Below, piece by piece: positions 8,164 to 16,032 of a stretch of 36,315 nucleotides of DNA. The stretch is from Candidatus Angelobacter sp. Gp1-AA117 (lineage in GTDB: Bacteria > Acidobacteriota > Terriglobia > Terriglobales > Acidobacteriaceae): the NCBI GenBank assembly GCA_003223515.1, contig QHVI01000055.1:1-36315 (forward strand), in the 5' to 3' direction. Positions within the stretch are counted from its first letter, which is position 1. Each line of letters starts with the position of its first letter. The notes beneath the pieces are model-generated. The model was not told the origin of the DNA, searched no databases, and saw only the letters and a list, made by a program, of their open reading frames with translations. The position numbers and the translations under genes are program-made.

Positions 8164-9093
8164 CTAGCCTCCTGTACTTTCCGATGCTATTTGTCCGGCT
8201 GCTTCTTCATCCGTCCTGTCATGATGCGGATCAGAGGAGACCGTCGGCTCGGTCACATTCTGCGGCGCCTCGGCTTTGTCTTCGGCCATCTGCTCTACGC
8301 CGCCATCCTCTTCCGGAACATTGGGCACGCCGGTGGCGTCAGGAAGGGCAGTATCCTGAGCGAGGAAGAGGTCTCCCTGGTCACCGGCAGCAATCTTCTC
8401 GAACTCCTCAATGCTGGGCAGTTCGTTCAGGTCTTTCAACCCAAAACGCATCAGGAAATCTTTGGTGGTCTTGTACAGCATGGGCCTGCCCACCACCGCT
8501 TTACGGCCTGCCGTGGTGATCAGCTTGCGGTCGAGCAGCGTGCCAATGACTCCGCTGGTATCCACGCCGCGTATCTCGCTGATCTCCGGCACCGTGACCG
8601 GCTGCTTATAGGCGATCACCGCCAAAGTCTCCAGCGCCTGCAATGAGAGCCGGATAGGCGGCTTTAAACTCTTGGCAAACGAGCGCACCACATCATGGTG
8701 CTCCGGCTTGGTGGACATGCGGTAGCCATTCGCTACCTGCCGGATTTCGATTCCGTGATCTTCTTTCTCGTAACCGGCAATCAGTTCATCGAGAATGGGT
8801 TTCAGCAGCGTCCGCAGTTCGGCTTTTTCAGATTTCTCTTTGGCGGATTTCTTGCCGGAAACTTCTCCCCCAGCTTCTTCCGGCTGCGTTGCTTGTGGAC
8901 CGGTATCGGCCTCCACCGCACCTAAATGGCTTTCGCTGTTTTCCGGTGTTGTCGCTTCCGGAACGTGGCTTTCCAGGGCAGGCGCATTCTTCAGCGCCAG
9001 CAGGTCTTCTTTGAGCAGCGCCGCCATCTGGTCGAGACCAATGGGCTCTTCCGCTGCATAGATCAATGCTTCGAGTTTGGCTTTGAGAGACAC
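8164..9093 (-). CDS. scpB: Segregation and condensation protein B, with acidic insert and tail
   Basis: ScpB binds ScpA and, with SMC, forms the condensin-like complex for chromosome segregation. The protein has 309 residues, longer than the usual 190-250. The first winged helix is interrupted at about residues 33-92 by a low-complexity Glu/Ala/Thr-rich insert. The conserved core resumes with LDELIAGYEKEDHGIEIRQV, LSLQALETLAVIAYKQPVT, EIRGVDTSGVIGTLLDRKLI and GRPMLYKTTKDFL. After about residue 225 there is another acidic disordered tail. It lies downstream of scpA on the same strand but is separated from it by a 325-base repeat-filled gap. Confidence 0.95.
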   Translation of the reverse strand: MSLKAKLEALIYAAEEPIGLDQMAALLKEDLLALKNAPALESHVPEATTPENSESHLGAVEADTGPQATQPEEAGGEVSGKKSAKEKSEKAELRTLLKPILDELIAGYEKEDHGIEIRQVANGYRMSTKPEHHDVVRSFAKSLKPPIRLSLQALETLAVIAYKQPVTVPEISEIRGVDTSGVIGTLLDRKLITTAGRKAVVGRPMLYKTTKDFLMRFGLKDLNELPSIEEFEKIAAGDQGDLFLAQDTALPDATGVPNVPEEDGGVEQMAEDKAEAPQNVTEPTVSSDPHHDRTDEEAAGQIASESTGG

Positions 9094-9418
9094 AGTAGTT
9101 AGAAGTTAGTATTTAGTAGTTAGTAGTTAGCTAAAGCCGCTACATACTAACTACTCAGCACTAACAATTGTTGGTTGGCTCCTATTCCGGGCGCTCACGC
9201 ACCGGGCTAATCTCTTATCACCCTCGTTACGAGCTAAATACTACAACTCATCTCATAAATGCGCGAAAATCCACCAGGGCTGGAAGCCCATTCATTTCTT
9301 TCGCTGTAACGCGGGCCTGAAGGCCCGCTCTTCCACCATATATGCGCTAAAGCGCACATATGAGATCGCTTCTAAATACTAAATACTAAATACTAAATAC
9401 TAAATACTAAGTACTGCT
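9094..9418. repeat. scpA-scpB spacer: heptamer array and three REP-type hairpins
   Basis: The spacer carries degenerate TTAGTAGTTAG runs and their inverse (9095-9165). Three hairpins follow: GGGCT-AGCCC at 9277-9289; GCGGGCC-TGAA-GGCCCGC at 9311-9328; and an imperfect CATAT/TGCGC stem with loop TAAA at 9337-9362. Then come five perfect TAAATAC heptamers plus one variant at 9373-9414. The middle hairpin has the core typical of REP elements mobilised by Y1 transposases. No ORF is evident. The array ends five bases from the scpA stop. Confidence 0.75.
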
Positions 9419-10228
9419 TTATTTCCAATCGTCCCTTACCGCTGCGGCCTCGGTCATAATGGCGTCAAAGTTTTCGTGCTTCTTGATCAGAATCTCTCCA
9501 AAGACTTTGTCCTGCCGCAGAAGGACCGCCTGCAACCGCACCAGCTCCAGCAGCGCCAGGAATGAGGAGATCAGCGCATTCCGCGTGTGCACATGCTGCA
9601 ATAATCTTTTCAGACGGATCGGTTTATCTTCCATCAGCAGCCGCCGCCGGAAGAACTCCACCATCTGGCCCACGGTGACTGTCTCTTCGTCCACCTGAAG
9701 AATGGGGCGGCTCTTCGCGCGCTCCAGAATCTGCTGGAAAGTGCGTATCAGGTCTACAACGTCAGCCGCCAGCTCCGGCTCGGTGCCTTCCGCATCTTTG
9801 AATTCCTTGAGCGATGGATTGCTGACCACCGCCTCTTCGATCTGCTGCTTCTGCAACAGCATCTGGGCTGCGTTCTTGAAGCGCTCGTGCTCCAGCAATC
9901 TCTGCACCAGTTCTTCGCGCGGGTCGTCCTGCTGGTCAGCCGGCAGGTCAGGATCGCGCGGCAAAAGCATCTTGCTCTTAATGTGAATGAGCAATGAAGC
10001 CATGTAGATGAATTCTGCGGCCACGTTCACGTCAAGCTGCTTGAGGTTCTCTACATAAGAGAGATACTGGGCGGTGATTTTGGCGATGGGAATATCGTAG
10101 ATGTCGATATCCTGCCTGCGAATCAGATCAAGCAGCAGGTCCAGTGGCCCATCGTAGATTTGCCCTACAGTGACGGCAAAGGGGAACTCACTATTGGCGT
10201 TCTTCCCGGTTTGAGAGACGTCGGACAT
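9419..10228 (-). CDS. scpA: Segregation and condensation protein A
   Basis: ScpA is the kleisin subunit that bridges the SMC heads and binds ScpB. The start chosen is the ATG at 10228 (MSDVSQTGK), giving 269 residues. A longer frame reaches 10357, but its extra 43 codons run through three palindromes that look non-coding, and the conserved region only begins with YDGPLDLLLDLIRRQDIDIYDIP. Other kleisin features are ITAQYLSYVENLKQLDVNVAAEF and IKSKMLLPRD in the N-terminal half and a C-terminal winged helix (LEDKPIRL to EILIKKHENFD region). No clear Shine-Dalgarno precedes the chosen ATG. The gene lies between trpS and scpB on one strand. Confidence 0.93.
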   Translation of the reverse strand: MSDVSQTGKNANSEFPFAVTVGQIYDGPLDLLLDLIRRQDIDIYDIPIAKITAQYLSYVENLKQLDVNVAAEFIYMASLLIHIKSKMLLPRDPDLPADQQDDPREELVQRLLEHERFKNAAQMLLQKQQIEEAVVSNPSLKEFKDAEGTEPELAADVVDLIRTFQQILERAKSRPILQVDEETVTVGQMVEFFRRRLLMEDKPIRLKRLLQHVHTRNALISSFLALLELVRLQAVLLRQDKVFGEILIKKHENFDAIMTEAAAVRDDWK

Positions 10229-10245
10229 TTGGTAATTAAGTAATC

Positions 10246-10282
10246 GGTAGTGGGTCAGTTTCCGCGAAACTGACCCACTACC
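10246..10282. repeat. Perfect 17-bp hairpin in the scpA leader
   Basis: The arm GGTAGTGGGTCAGTTTC (10246-10262) and its exact complement (10266-10282) are separated by CGC. On the minus strand it ends 18 bases before the scpA ATG, so it would fold in the leader mRNA. Part of the arm (CTGACCCACTACC) recurs at about 12509-12521. Confidence 0.85.
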
Positions 10283-10296
10283 AGTATCAGCGTCTA

Positions 10297-10316
10297 GCGA
10301 TTCGCTCGCGAATCGC
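10297..10316. repeat. Perfect 9-bp hairpin in the scpA leader
   Basis: GCGATTCGC (10297-10305) and GCGAATCGC (10308-10316) are exact complements separated by TC. This is the second of three consecutive perfect palindromes upstream of scpA. Confidence 0.8.
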
Positions 10317-10333
10317 GGGCCTTTGGGCAGACG

Positions 10334-10352
10334 TTCATCGCGTAGCGATGAA
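10334..10352. repeat. Perfect 8-bp hairpin in the scpA leader
   Basis: TTCATCGC (10334-10341), loop GTA, and GCGATGAA (10345-10352) form the third palindrome. The adjoining GGGCAGACGTTCATCGC (10325-10341) recurs at about 12487-12503, which marks it as a dispersed repeat rather than a locus-specific operator. Confidence 0.8.
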
Positions 10353-10479
10353 TTCATCTGTCAGGCAGTGGCATTTTCGGCCAAATCGATCCACTACTGA
10401 GTAATCTGGTATTGGGTAATTTGGTTTCAAGAAGATTTTAATTTACCCAATTACCAAATTACTCAATTACCAATTTCTT

Positions 10480-11535
10480 TCAGCCGAGCATACTGCTGGC
10501 CATACGCGGCTCGTATTCCGGCGAAAGCTTCATCGCCTCGCGTACTTCCTGCATCGTGGCTTCAGCCGACGCTTTGGCGCGCTCTGATCCAGCTTCCACA
10601 ATATCCCAGGCCAGCTTCGGATCCTGCTCGAACTTTGCTCGACGCTCCTGCATAGGTGCGATGATCTTTACCAGCGAATCTGCTGCCCAGGCTTTGCAAT
10701 CAATGCATCCTATGGCTGCGGTCGTGCACCCGGCATACACATTTTTAATGGATTCCTGGTCGCTGAAGATTTTGTGCAATGATCCCACCGGACAATCATC
10801 AGGATTCCCCGGATCAGTGCGCCGCACGCGCTTCGGATCGGTCACCATCGGCTTCAGCTTCTGCCGTATCGTCGGTTCCGGGTCGCTCAGGTAGATAGCA
10901 TTGTTATATGACTTGGACATCTTGCGTCCATCGGTACCCGGCAGCTTGGGGGAAGGCGTAAGCAGAGCCTCCGGCTCGGGAAAGACGTCCTTCCCATTCC
11001 ATTTATAAAAATTATTAAAGCGGCGGACGATCTCACGCGTGAGCTCGATATGGGAGACCTGATCTTCACCCACAGGCACATAGTTGCCCTTATAGATCAC
11101 GATATCCGCCGACTGCAGCACCGGATAACCCAGAAAACCGTAGGTGCCCAGGTCCTTATCTTTAATATTGTCGCGCTGTTCCTTGTAGGTGGGCACTCGT
11201 TCCAGCCAGCCCAGCGGGGTAATCATGGAGAATAACAAGTGCAGCTCCGCATGTTGCGGCACATGCGACTGGATGAACAGCGTGCATTTTTCCGGATCAA
11301 GTCCTGATGCCAGCCAGTCAATGGCAATCTCCAGGATGCTCTGCTTCACGTTGCCGGTATCGGCATAATCTGTGGTCAGTGCGTGCCAGTCAGCGATGAA
11401 GAAGAAACACCGGTATTTTTCCTGGAGCTTGACCCAGTTGGCCAGCGCGCCCACATAGTGGCCCAGGTGCAGCTTGCCCGTAGGACGCATTCCGCTCACG
11501 ATGCGCAGATTTGGATTGCCTGAAATTTCTTTCAT
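10480..11535 (-). CDS. trpS: Tryptophanyl-tRNA synthetase
   Basis: TrpS charges tRNA-Trp through a tryptophanyl-adenylate. The 351-residue class I synthetase has the HIGH-equivalent LHLGHY at residues 22-27 after SGMRPTGK, and the KMSKS loop at 205-209 (TDGRKMSKSYNN). GEDQVSHIELTREI lies near 157-170. Length matches the bacterial family (about 330-350). The gene precedes scpA on the minus strand, but 250 bases of repeat sequence (GGTAATTGGGTAAT-like arms and three hairpins) separate them. No T-box-like leader is evident in the 55 bases upstream. Confidence 0.97.
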   Translation of the reverse strand: MKEISGNPNLRIVSGMRPTGKLHLGHYVGALANWVKLQEKYRCFFFIADWHALTTDYADTGNVKQSILEIAIDWLASGLDPEKCTLFIQSHVPQHAELHLLFSMITPLGWLERVPTYKEQRDNIKDKDLGTYGFLGYPVLQSADIVIYKGNYVPVGEDQVSHIELTREIVRRFNNFYKWNGKDVFPEPEALLTPSPKLPGTDGRKMSKSYNNAIYLSDPEPTIRQKLKPMVTDPKRVRRTDPGNPDDCPVGSLHKIFSDQESIKNVYAGCTTAAIGCIDCKAWAADSLVKIIAPMQERRAKFEQDPKLAWDIVEAGSERAKASAEATMQEVREAMKLSPEYEPRMASSMLG

Positions 11536-11590
11536 GAATAAATAGGCAGCGCCGTTCTCACAGCATTACAACTGATGTTATCACGCCTGC

Positions 11591-12403
11591 TCACTTTGAA
11601 TCTGTCGCGCTGCCCGCCTGTTGTGGCGCCATGGTCTTTACCTTGACCGGTTTTGCAGGAATCCCCACCGAGATGGTGTACGGCGGAACATCTCTAGTGG
11701 CCACACCCATCGAGCCAAGCAGGCCGTGTTCGTGCACCCGCACCCCGCTCATCACGGTTGCATGGTAGGTGATGCGCGCCCTGGGGCCGATCTCTGTCTT
11801 GCTGTTGGTCACGATCATACCGTCATTCAGGTCATGCTCGTGCGAGTAGACGTTGGCATAATCGGAAATCGAGCTGCCCGCGTGCACAATGATCTCGCCG
11901 CGGTCATCGAGCAGGACGTATTTGTGAATCGTGCAGTTATCTTCCACCGTGAGGTTGTAGCCAAAGGAGAATTCCACCCCGTGGAAAATCTTCACATTCT
12001 TGCCTATATGTTTAAAGATGTGCTTAGCCAGCAGGGCGCGCATCCTGAAGCCCAGCCAGTGGTTCAGCCCCGCCGGAGAGCGGTCAAACATCATCCAGAA
12101 CCAGATCAGCGGTTTGCGCTCGGCATACTTCTGCGCATCTACGTCCCCGTAAAATTCCGGCTCCAGGGTGCCATTGCGCGGGTCAAAGCTGTTTACCAGC
12201 GCGTGCTCGGCAAGGGGAGCATCGGGGCCTGGCTCCGTGTAAGGACGGCCCAGGTAGAGTTCATGCAGAGCGTTGCGCACTACGATACAGCGGTGCTCGA
12301 CATCGCGATTGGTGAACTGCTGGTCGAGCTGCTCGATCCATTCCAGGAACTTCTTCTCTGCCTGTGGCAGCGGATGCAAATCACGATATTCGTAGCGCGG
12401 CAT
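11591..12403 (-). CDS. Left-handed beta-helix (hexapeptide) acyltransferase-like protein
   Basis: This protein of 270 residues has a novel-looking N-terminal half (about 1-125) that I do not recognise, including GRPYTEPGPDAPLAEHALV and a hydrophobic PLIWFWMMFD segment. From about 130 onward it has the repeating I-G-K-N-V-K-I, F-G-Y-N-L-T, I-H-K-Y-V pattern of a hexapeptide-repeat beta-helix, ending VPPYTISVGIPAKPVKV, the typical tail of the maltose/xenobiotic acetyltransferase family. It probably O- or N-acetylates a sugar-like acceptor; donor and acceptor cannot be read from sequence. An AGGA ribosome site lies 7 bases before the ATG. It is 55 bases upstream of trpS on the same strand. Confidence 0.8.
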   Translation of the reverse strand: MPRYEYRDLHPLPQAEKKFLEWIEQLDQQFTNRDVEHRCIVVRNALHELYLGRPYTEPGPDAPLAEHALVNSFDPRNGTLEPEFYGDVDAQKYAERKPLIWFWMMFDRSPAGLNHWLGFRMRALLAKHIFKHIGKNVKIFHGVEFSFGYNLTVEDNCTIHKYVLLDDRGEIIVHAGSSISDYANVYSHEHDLNDGMIVTNSKTEIGPRARITYHATVMSGVRVHEHGLLGSMGVATRDVPPYTISVGIPAKPVKVKTMAPQQAGSATDSK

Positions 12404-12928
12404 GAATGGTCCTCAAAGGTTCAACTTTTCAAGAAAGAACTAATGATAAACGATGATTCGAGAACCGACGAGGACTCAGGAAATTGCGGGCAGACGTTCA
12501 TCGCCAAGCTGACCCACTACCGGAAACCAGGTCATCGAAAATCGGATCATCGGATCACCGGAAAATATGCGAGTAGTTGTTTCGACTACAGCCACGTGAG
12601 CTCCTGCTTAGAGCGATTCCAGGAAAGCTGTAGTCCAAAATGGAATGGAAATATGAGCAGTTCTTCCACGGCCCAAAGCAGAGACTAAAAGCGGCGTAGA
12701 GATCAGAGATTTCGATGGGCTATATCAATTCAGGAACCGCTCCAGGTCTGACTCCCAACATCCTGAGCACTAGAGCTAAGAGCTAAGAGCCAATAGCTAA
12801 GAAGCTATTTTCCCATTTTGGCACCCCATTTCTGAAATGAATGCTGTAAATGGCAAGCCTGGAGAAGCCATTTCGCGCGGCGGACATAACAATCGATTCT
12901 GTACCACAATTCAGGAGGTTTTCTTCTC
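12404..12928. repeat. Gene-free spacer with microrepeats
   Basis: No convincing gene is seen here. The spacer holds GGGCAGACGTTCATCGC followed by CTGACCCACTACC (about 12487-12521), both shared with the scpA leader. It also contains ATCGGATCATCGGATCACCGG-like runs (about 12540-12563), GAGCTAAGAGCTAAGAG runs (about 12773-12805), and a CATTTC-T-GAAATG palindrome at 12827-12839. The last part must contain the promoter for the secreted protein downstream. Confidence 0.6.
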
Positions 12929-13915
12929 ATGAAGCGTTTGCTTATCCCCGCTCTTCTGGCCTTGTGTCTGGTTGCGCTCCCGGCATTTTCGCAGCAATTT
13001 CCGCCGAAAGGAGACGATATAACCACTTCCCTGGGCAGTTTTCGTATTGAGGTGACGAACCCCAATTTTGCCAACTTGTTCAATGGATGCCCGGGCTATG
13101 ACTCGACGAAAAAGATATTCCAGAGCCCAACGCTCTTCGATCCGGCCACCCGCATCGGCCGCAGCGATCCCATTCTCGATGATAGTGCCGCTGACCAGAA
13201 CGGACTTCCGGTCGGCAATGACAACACACTCGTTCCTGAAAGCGCGCTCATGCCGCCCGGCAGTTTCGGCTTTGGCTCCGGGACGCGGGAAGTTCATACC
13301 GAGGTGCGCGCGCTGAAGATGACCGGCAGCGGCATGATGGTGCGCGGAGGCGTCTGGTACAACGATCCCAACAATCAAACTCCGCCATCGCGCATCAGTC
13401 CCGGTGAAGTGGAATCGCATTCCGGACCCGGAGGCCAGCCCGCCAACGATTTCCCGGCTTCCAGCTTCTTTGATGTGTTTGTGAAAGTCGATCTCCCGGC
13501 GTGCGGCGCCTTCGGCTTTCCCGGAACGACTCTCTTTAACACCATGCCCCTGATCGTGAAGAATGACAACCTCCTGTCGTTCCCGCCCAAGGTTGCGTAT
13601 CTGCACGATCCCACGGTTCTGATTCCCATCTATTTCTTTTTGCCCGGTACGGCTACGCCCCCGCCACCGAATGTACCCATCACCTGGCGCAAAGGCGACA
13701 TTCTTGGATATTTCCTGTTGGCAGGACACGGAGTCGGGTTCAGCAATTCACCCAGCGACCAGTCGCAATTCAATGGCATGATGAGCACCCAACCCGATGC
13801 CCAGTGCCCCTTGATGTGTCCGCCTCCAGCGCCCTCACCTTCACCCACATCTACAGGTACTTCCAAAACAACTGCACAACAACGAAAACTCCCCAGCGTA
13901 GCTAAACCCAAGTAG
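12929..13915 (+). CDS. Secreted protein of unknown function
   Basis: I do not recognise a family. The 328-residue protein starts with a clear Sec signal peptide (MKRLLIPALLALCLVALPAFSQ), with likely cleavage after AFS at about residue 21. The mature part is rich in Gly, Pro and Asn, with loops such as GSFGFGSGTREVHTEVRALKMTG and TAIEW-less beta-type segments suggestive of an extracellular beta protein. It ends in a Pro/Ser/Thr linker (CPPPAPSPSPTSTGT) and a basic tail. A strong AGGAGG lies 12 bases before the ATG. No neighbour shares its strand within 500 bases, so it is probably monocistronic. No catalytic motif is visible. Confidence 0.8.
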   Translation: MKRLLIPALLALCLVALPAFSQQFPPKGDDITTSLGSFRIEVTNPNFANLFNGCPGYDSTKKIFQSPTLFDPATRIGRSDPILDDSAADQNGLPVGNDNTLVPESALMPPGSFGFGSGTREVHTEVRALKMTGSGMMVRGGVWYNDPNNQTPPSRISPGEVESHSGPGGQPANDFPASSFFDVFVKVDLPACGAFGFPGTTLFNTMPLIVKNDNLLSFPPKVAYLHDPTVLIPIYFFLPGTATPPPPNVPITWRKGDILGYFLLAGHGVGFSNSPSDQSQFNGMMSTQPDAQCPLMCPPPAPSPSPTSTGTSKTTAQQRKLPSVAKPK

Positions 13916-14172
13916 GCATCCCGGTGAGACGCAGCCCATCCGCGTCTCACCGTATTCTGTTTCTCTGTGATCTCCGCTTTCCTCGTCCTGCTGAAGCCCC
14001 GTAAATGCTCATTTTTAGAAAGGGAAAATCCGCCGTTTTAAAGTTCAAGGCTTTTTTCGCCAAGATTTTCACGCTGCTTCCTTGCCTACGCTTCACTTTC
14101 GTATCAACACGAGAATCTTTTGGGAGCAACATGCTGCCAAATCCAATACACATAAATTAATTACGTTTGTTA

Positions 14173-14405
14173 CCTCTGCGTCCTTTGCGCCCTCTGCATT
14201 ACTAACGTTCGAATTCTTCTCTGTTTTCGACAGATTCTCCCGCGCAGCCAAAGGGCGGGGTGCGGTCCATAGGGCCCAACACACCGCCAAATTCAATACA
14301 CATCAACTACTTTTGTACCTCTGCGTCCTCTACGTCCTCTGCGGTAAAAGGCTTTTGGTTGTGGCTCGCCACGCTGTGGTTAAAGGTTTTGGTTTTGGCT
14401 CCGCT
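14173..14405. repeat. Long direct repeat, copy A (upstream of bioB)
   Basis: This stretch matches 17357-17578 nearly throughout, starting CCTCTGCGTCCTTTGCGCC and passing through CTAACGTTCGAATTCTTCTC, CCGCGCAGCCAA, GCGGTCCATAGGG and ACACCGCCAAATTCAATACA. By eye identity is about 85-90 percent with a few small indels. A shorter third relative of the CCAAATTCAATACA block lies just upstream at about 14140-14200. Copy A ends 36 bases before the bioB start, so it may contain the bioB promoter. Confidence 0.85.
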
Positions 14406-14441
14406 ATGCTGCATCCATCCGATTTACAATATTCGGTTCTT

Positions 14442-15398
14442 ATGCGCACCAATTGGACCCGCTCTGAAATTGCCTCCATCTACCACCAGCCGCTGCTTGA
14501 TCTTCTATTGCAGGCGCAAAAGGTGCATCGCGAACATCATCCTGCCAACCAGGTGCAGATGTGCCGTTTGCTCTCGGTGAAGACCGGTGGATGTCCGGAA
14601 GATTGCGTCTATTGCCCGCAAAGCGCCCACTATCCGACCGGAGTGAAACCGCAGCGGCTGATGGAAACCGCAGAAATTCTCGCTGCAGCCCAGCGTGCCA
14701 AATCCGAAGGAGCGACCCGCTTTTGCATGGGAGCGGCTTGGCGTCAGGCGCCGCAGGGCAGGGAATTCGATTCCATGCTCGAATCGGTGCGCGCCGTCGC
14801 TGCCCTGGGTATGGAGGTGTGCTGCACGCTCGGAATGCTGACCCAGGCTCAGGCCGCTGCGCTCAAGCAGGCCGGACTCACCGCTTACAACCATAACCTC
14901 GATACTTCGCCCGAGTTCTACGGCAACATCATCACCACGCGGACTTACCAGGAGCGGCTCGATACCATTGCTGCCGTGCGCAAGGCGGGCATCACGGTCT
15001 GCTGCGGCGGAATTCTGGGCATGGGCGAATCCGATGACGATCGCATCGGCCTGCTGCATCAGTTGGCCACGCTCGATCCTCATCCGGAAAGCGTGCCTAT
15101 CAATATGCTGGTGCGCGCTCCCGGCACACCGCTGGCCGCCCAGTCTGATCTCGATCCGCTGATCATGGTGCGGACAATAGCCACAGCGCGCATTCTCATG
15201 CCTGCTTCCATGGTGCGCCTGGCCGCCGGACGCATGCAGATGTCCCGCGAAGCCGTGGTGCTCTGCTTCCTCGCCGGAGCCAACTCCATCTTTTACGGCG
15301 AAAAACTCCTGACTACACCGAACCCGGAGCCGGATGAGGATTTCAGCCTCTTGCGTGAGGTAGGATTGGTGCCGATGGAGCGTATTTCATTGCCGTGA
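14442..15398 (+). CDS. bioB: Biotin synthase
   Basis: BioB is the radical-SAM enzyme that inserts sulfur into dethiobiotin. The start chosen is the ATG at 14442 ([19 protein letters not shown]), which aligns with the usual N terminus; upstream in-frame codons lie in repeat DNA. The 318-residue protein has the CxxxCxxC cluster motif at Cys51, Cys55 and Cys58 ([13 protein letters not shown]), [55 protein letters not shown] and [18 protein letters not shown]. These cover the SAM and [2Fe-2S] ligand regions. It ends slightly earlier than E. coli BioB, lacking the variable tail. No other bio gene is nearby. No good Shine-Dalgarno is visible. Confidence 0.96.
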   Translation: MRTNWTRSEIASIYHQPLLDLLLQAQKVHREHHPANQVQMCRLLSVKTGGCPEDCVYCPQSAHYPTGVKPQRLMETAEILAAAQRAKSEGATRFCMGAAWRQAPQGREFDSMLESVRAVAALGMEVCCTLGMLTQAQAAALKQAGLTAYNHNLDTSPEFYGNIITTRTYQERLDTIAAVRKAGITVCCGGILGMGESDDDRIGLLHQLATLDPHPESVPINMLVRAPGTPLAAQSDLDPLIMVRTIATARILMPASMVRLAAGRMQMSREAVVLCFLAGANSIFYGEKLLTTPNPEPDEDFSLLREVGLVPMERISLP

Positions 15399-15423
15399 AA
15401 ATCGCCCGCCGATCAAAAATGAA

Positions 15424-16020
15424 TCAGCTAAACAGCGGCGGTTGTAGCTTTTCCGGAGATGACTGTGGGGCCATTTTATGTGGAGTACTAATCCTGATGA
15501 AATTTCGAGGCGATTCGACGGCTTCTGATAACAGAGCTTTTCGATTTAAAGCAACAAACAACGCACAGGAGCGTGCCTGACAATTAATTGATCTTTCAGG
15601 GTTGAACTCGATATCCGTAAATCCAGCGTACTGATATAAACGCTTCAGCCAGTCGCGATGGGGAAAGGTTGCATTGACGTAGAGCCATCGTAAAAAGCTG
15701 TCTTAGGTTCAAGTGGGAAATTGAAATCCCCAAATCTGAATCCAATGAGCCGTCCAGAGCTCTGAAGGCGGTGATCTCGTTTTGCTGATTTTGGATCCAT
15801 ACGATACAAATCTGTATAAGGTCCGCCGCCTTCGAAGACTTTACTGCCCTGGAAAGCACACTCCAGAGTTATGTCTCCCACAGTGGAATGGTGCACTCTC
15901 AAATGAAATGCACTGAGATGCTGGCCTAGTGCATCGTCGGATTTTGTGGAAACCTCCAACAAAGGGAGGTACCCAGCTCTTGCTGCCGTGAGTGCTGGTC
16001 TACATCCAATCTCAAATGCT
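15424..16020 (-). pseudogene. Broken NADAR-type antitoxin (DarT1-associated family), frameshifted and N-truncated
   Basis: On the minus strand, 16010-15690 encodes AARAGYLPLLEVSTKSDD, then LECAFQGSKVFEGGGPYTDLY, SGRLIGFRFGDFNFPLEP and KTAFYD. The expected WLYVNATFPHRDWLKRLY and AGFTDIEFNPERSINCQARS follow, but in the next frame, because one base is missing at about 15686-15687 (GATGG instead of GAYTGG). After the shift the frame stays open to a TGA at 15426-15424. I recognise this as the family annotated as DarT1-associated NADAR antitoxin, whose members remove ADP-ribose from DNA modified by the DarT1 toxin. That assignment is from memory. The N-terminal part is missing: the similarity begins only about 15 bases beyond the MFS stop codon. 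No DarT-like toxin gene is adjacent. A sequencing error could explain the shift but not the missing start. Confidence 0.75.
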
Positions 16021-16032
16021 GAACCCGGTTTC

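Noticed and set aside
9373-9414. Short tandem arrays considered as CRISPR
   Set aside because: Units are 7-9 bases with no unique spacers, and no cas gene is in the window.
10229-10357. 43-codon N-terminal extension of ScpA
   Set aside because: The segment consists of three palindromes and dispersed repeats, and ScpA similarity starts only after Met44.
14082-14441. Long N-terminal extension of BioB
   Set aside because: It translates repeat copy A and the adjacent repeat DNA; the conserved BioB start aligns with the ATG at 14442.
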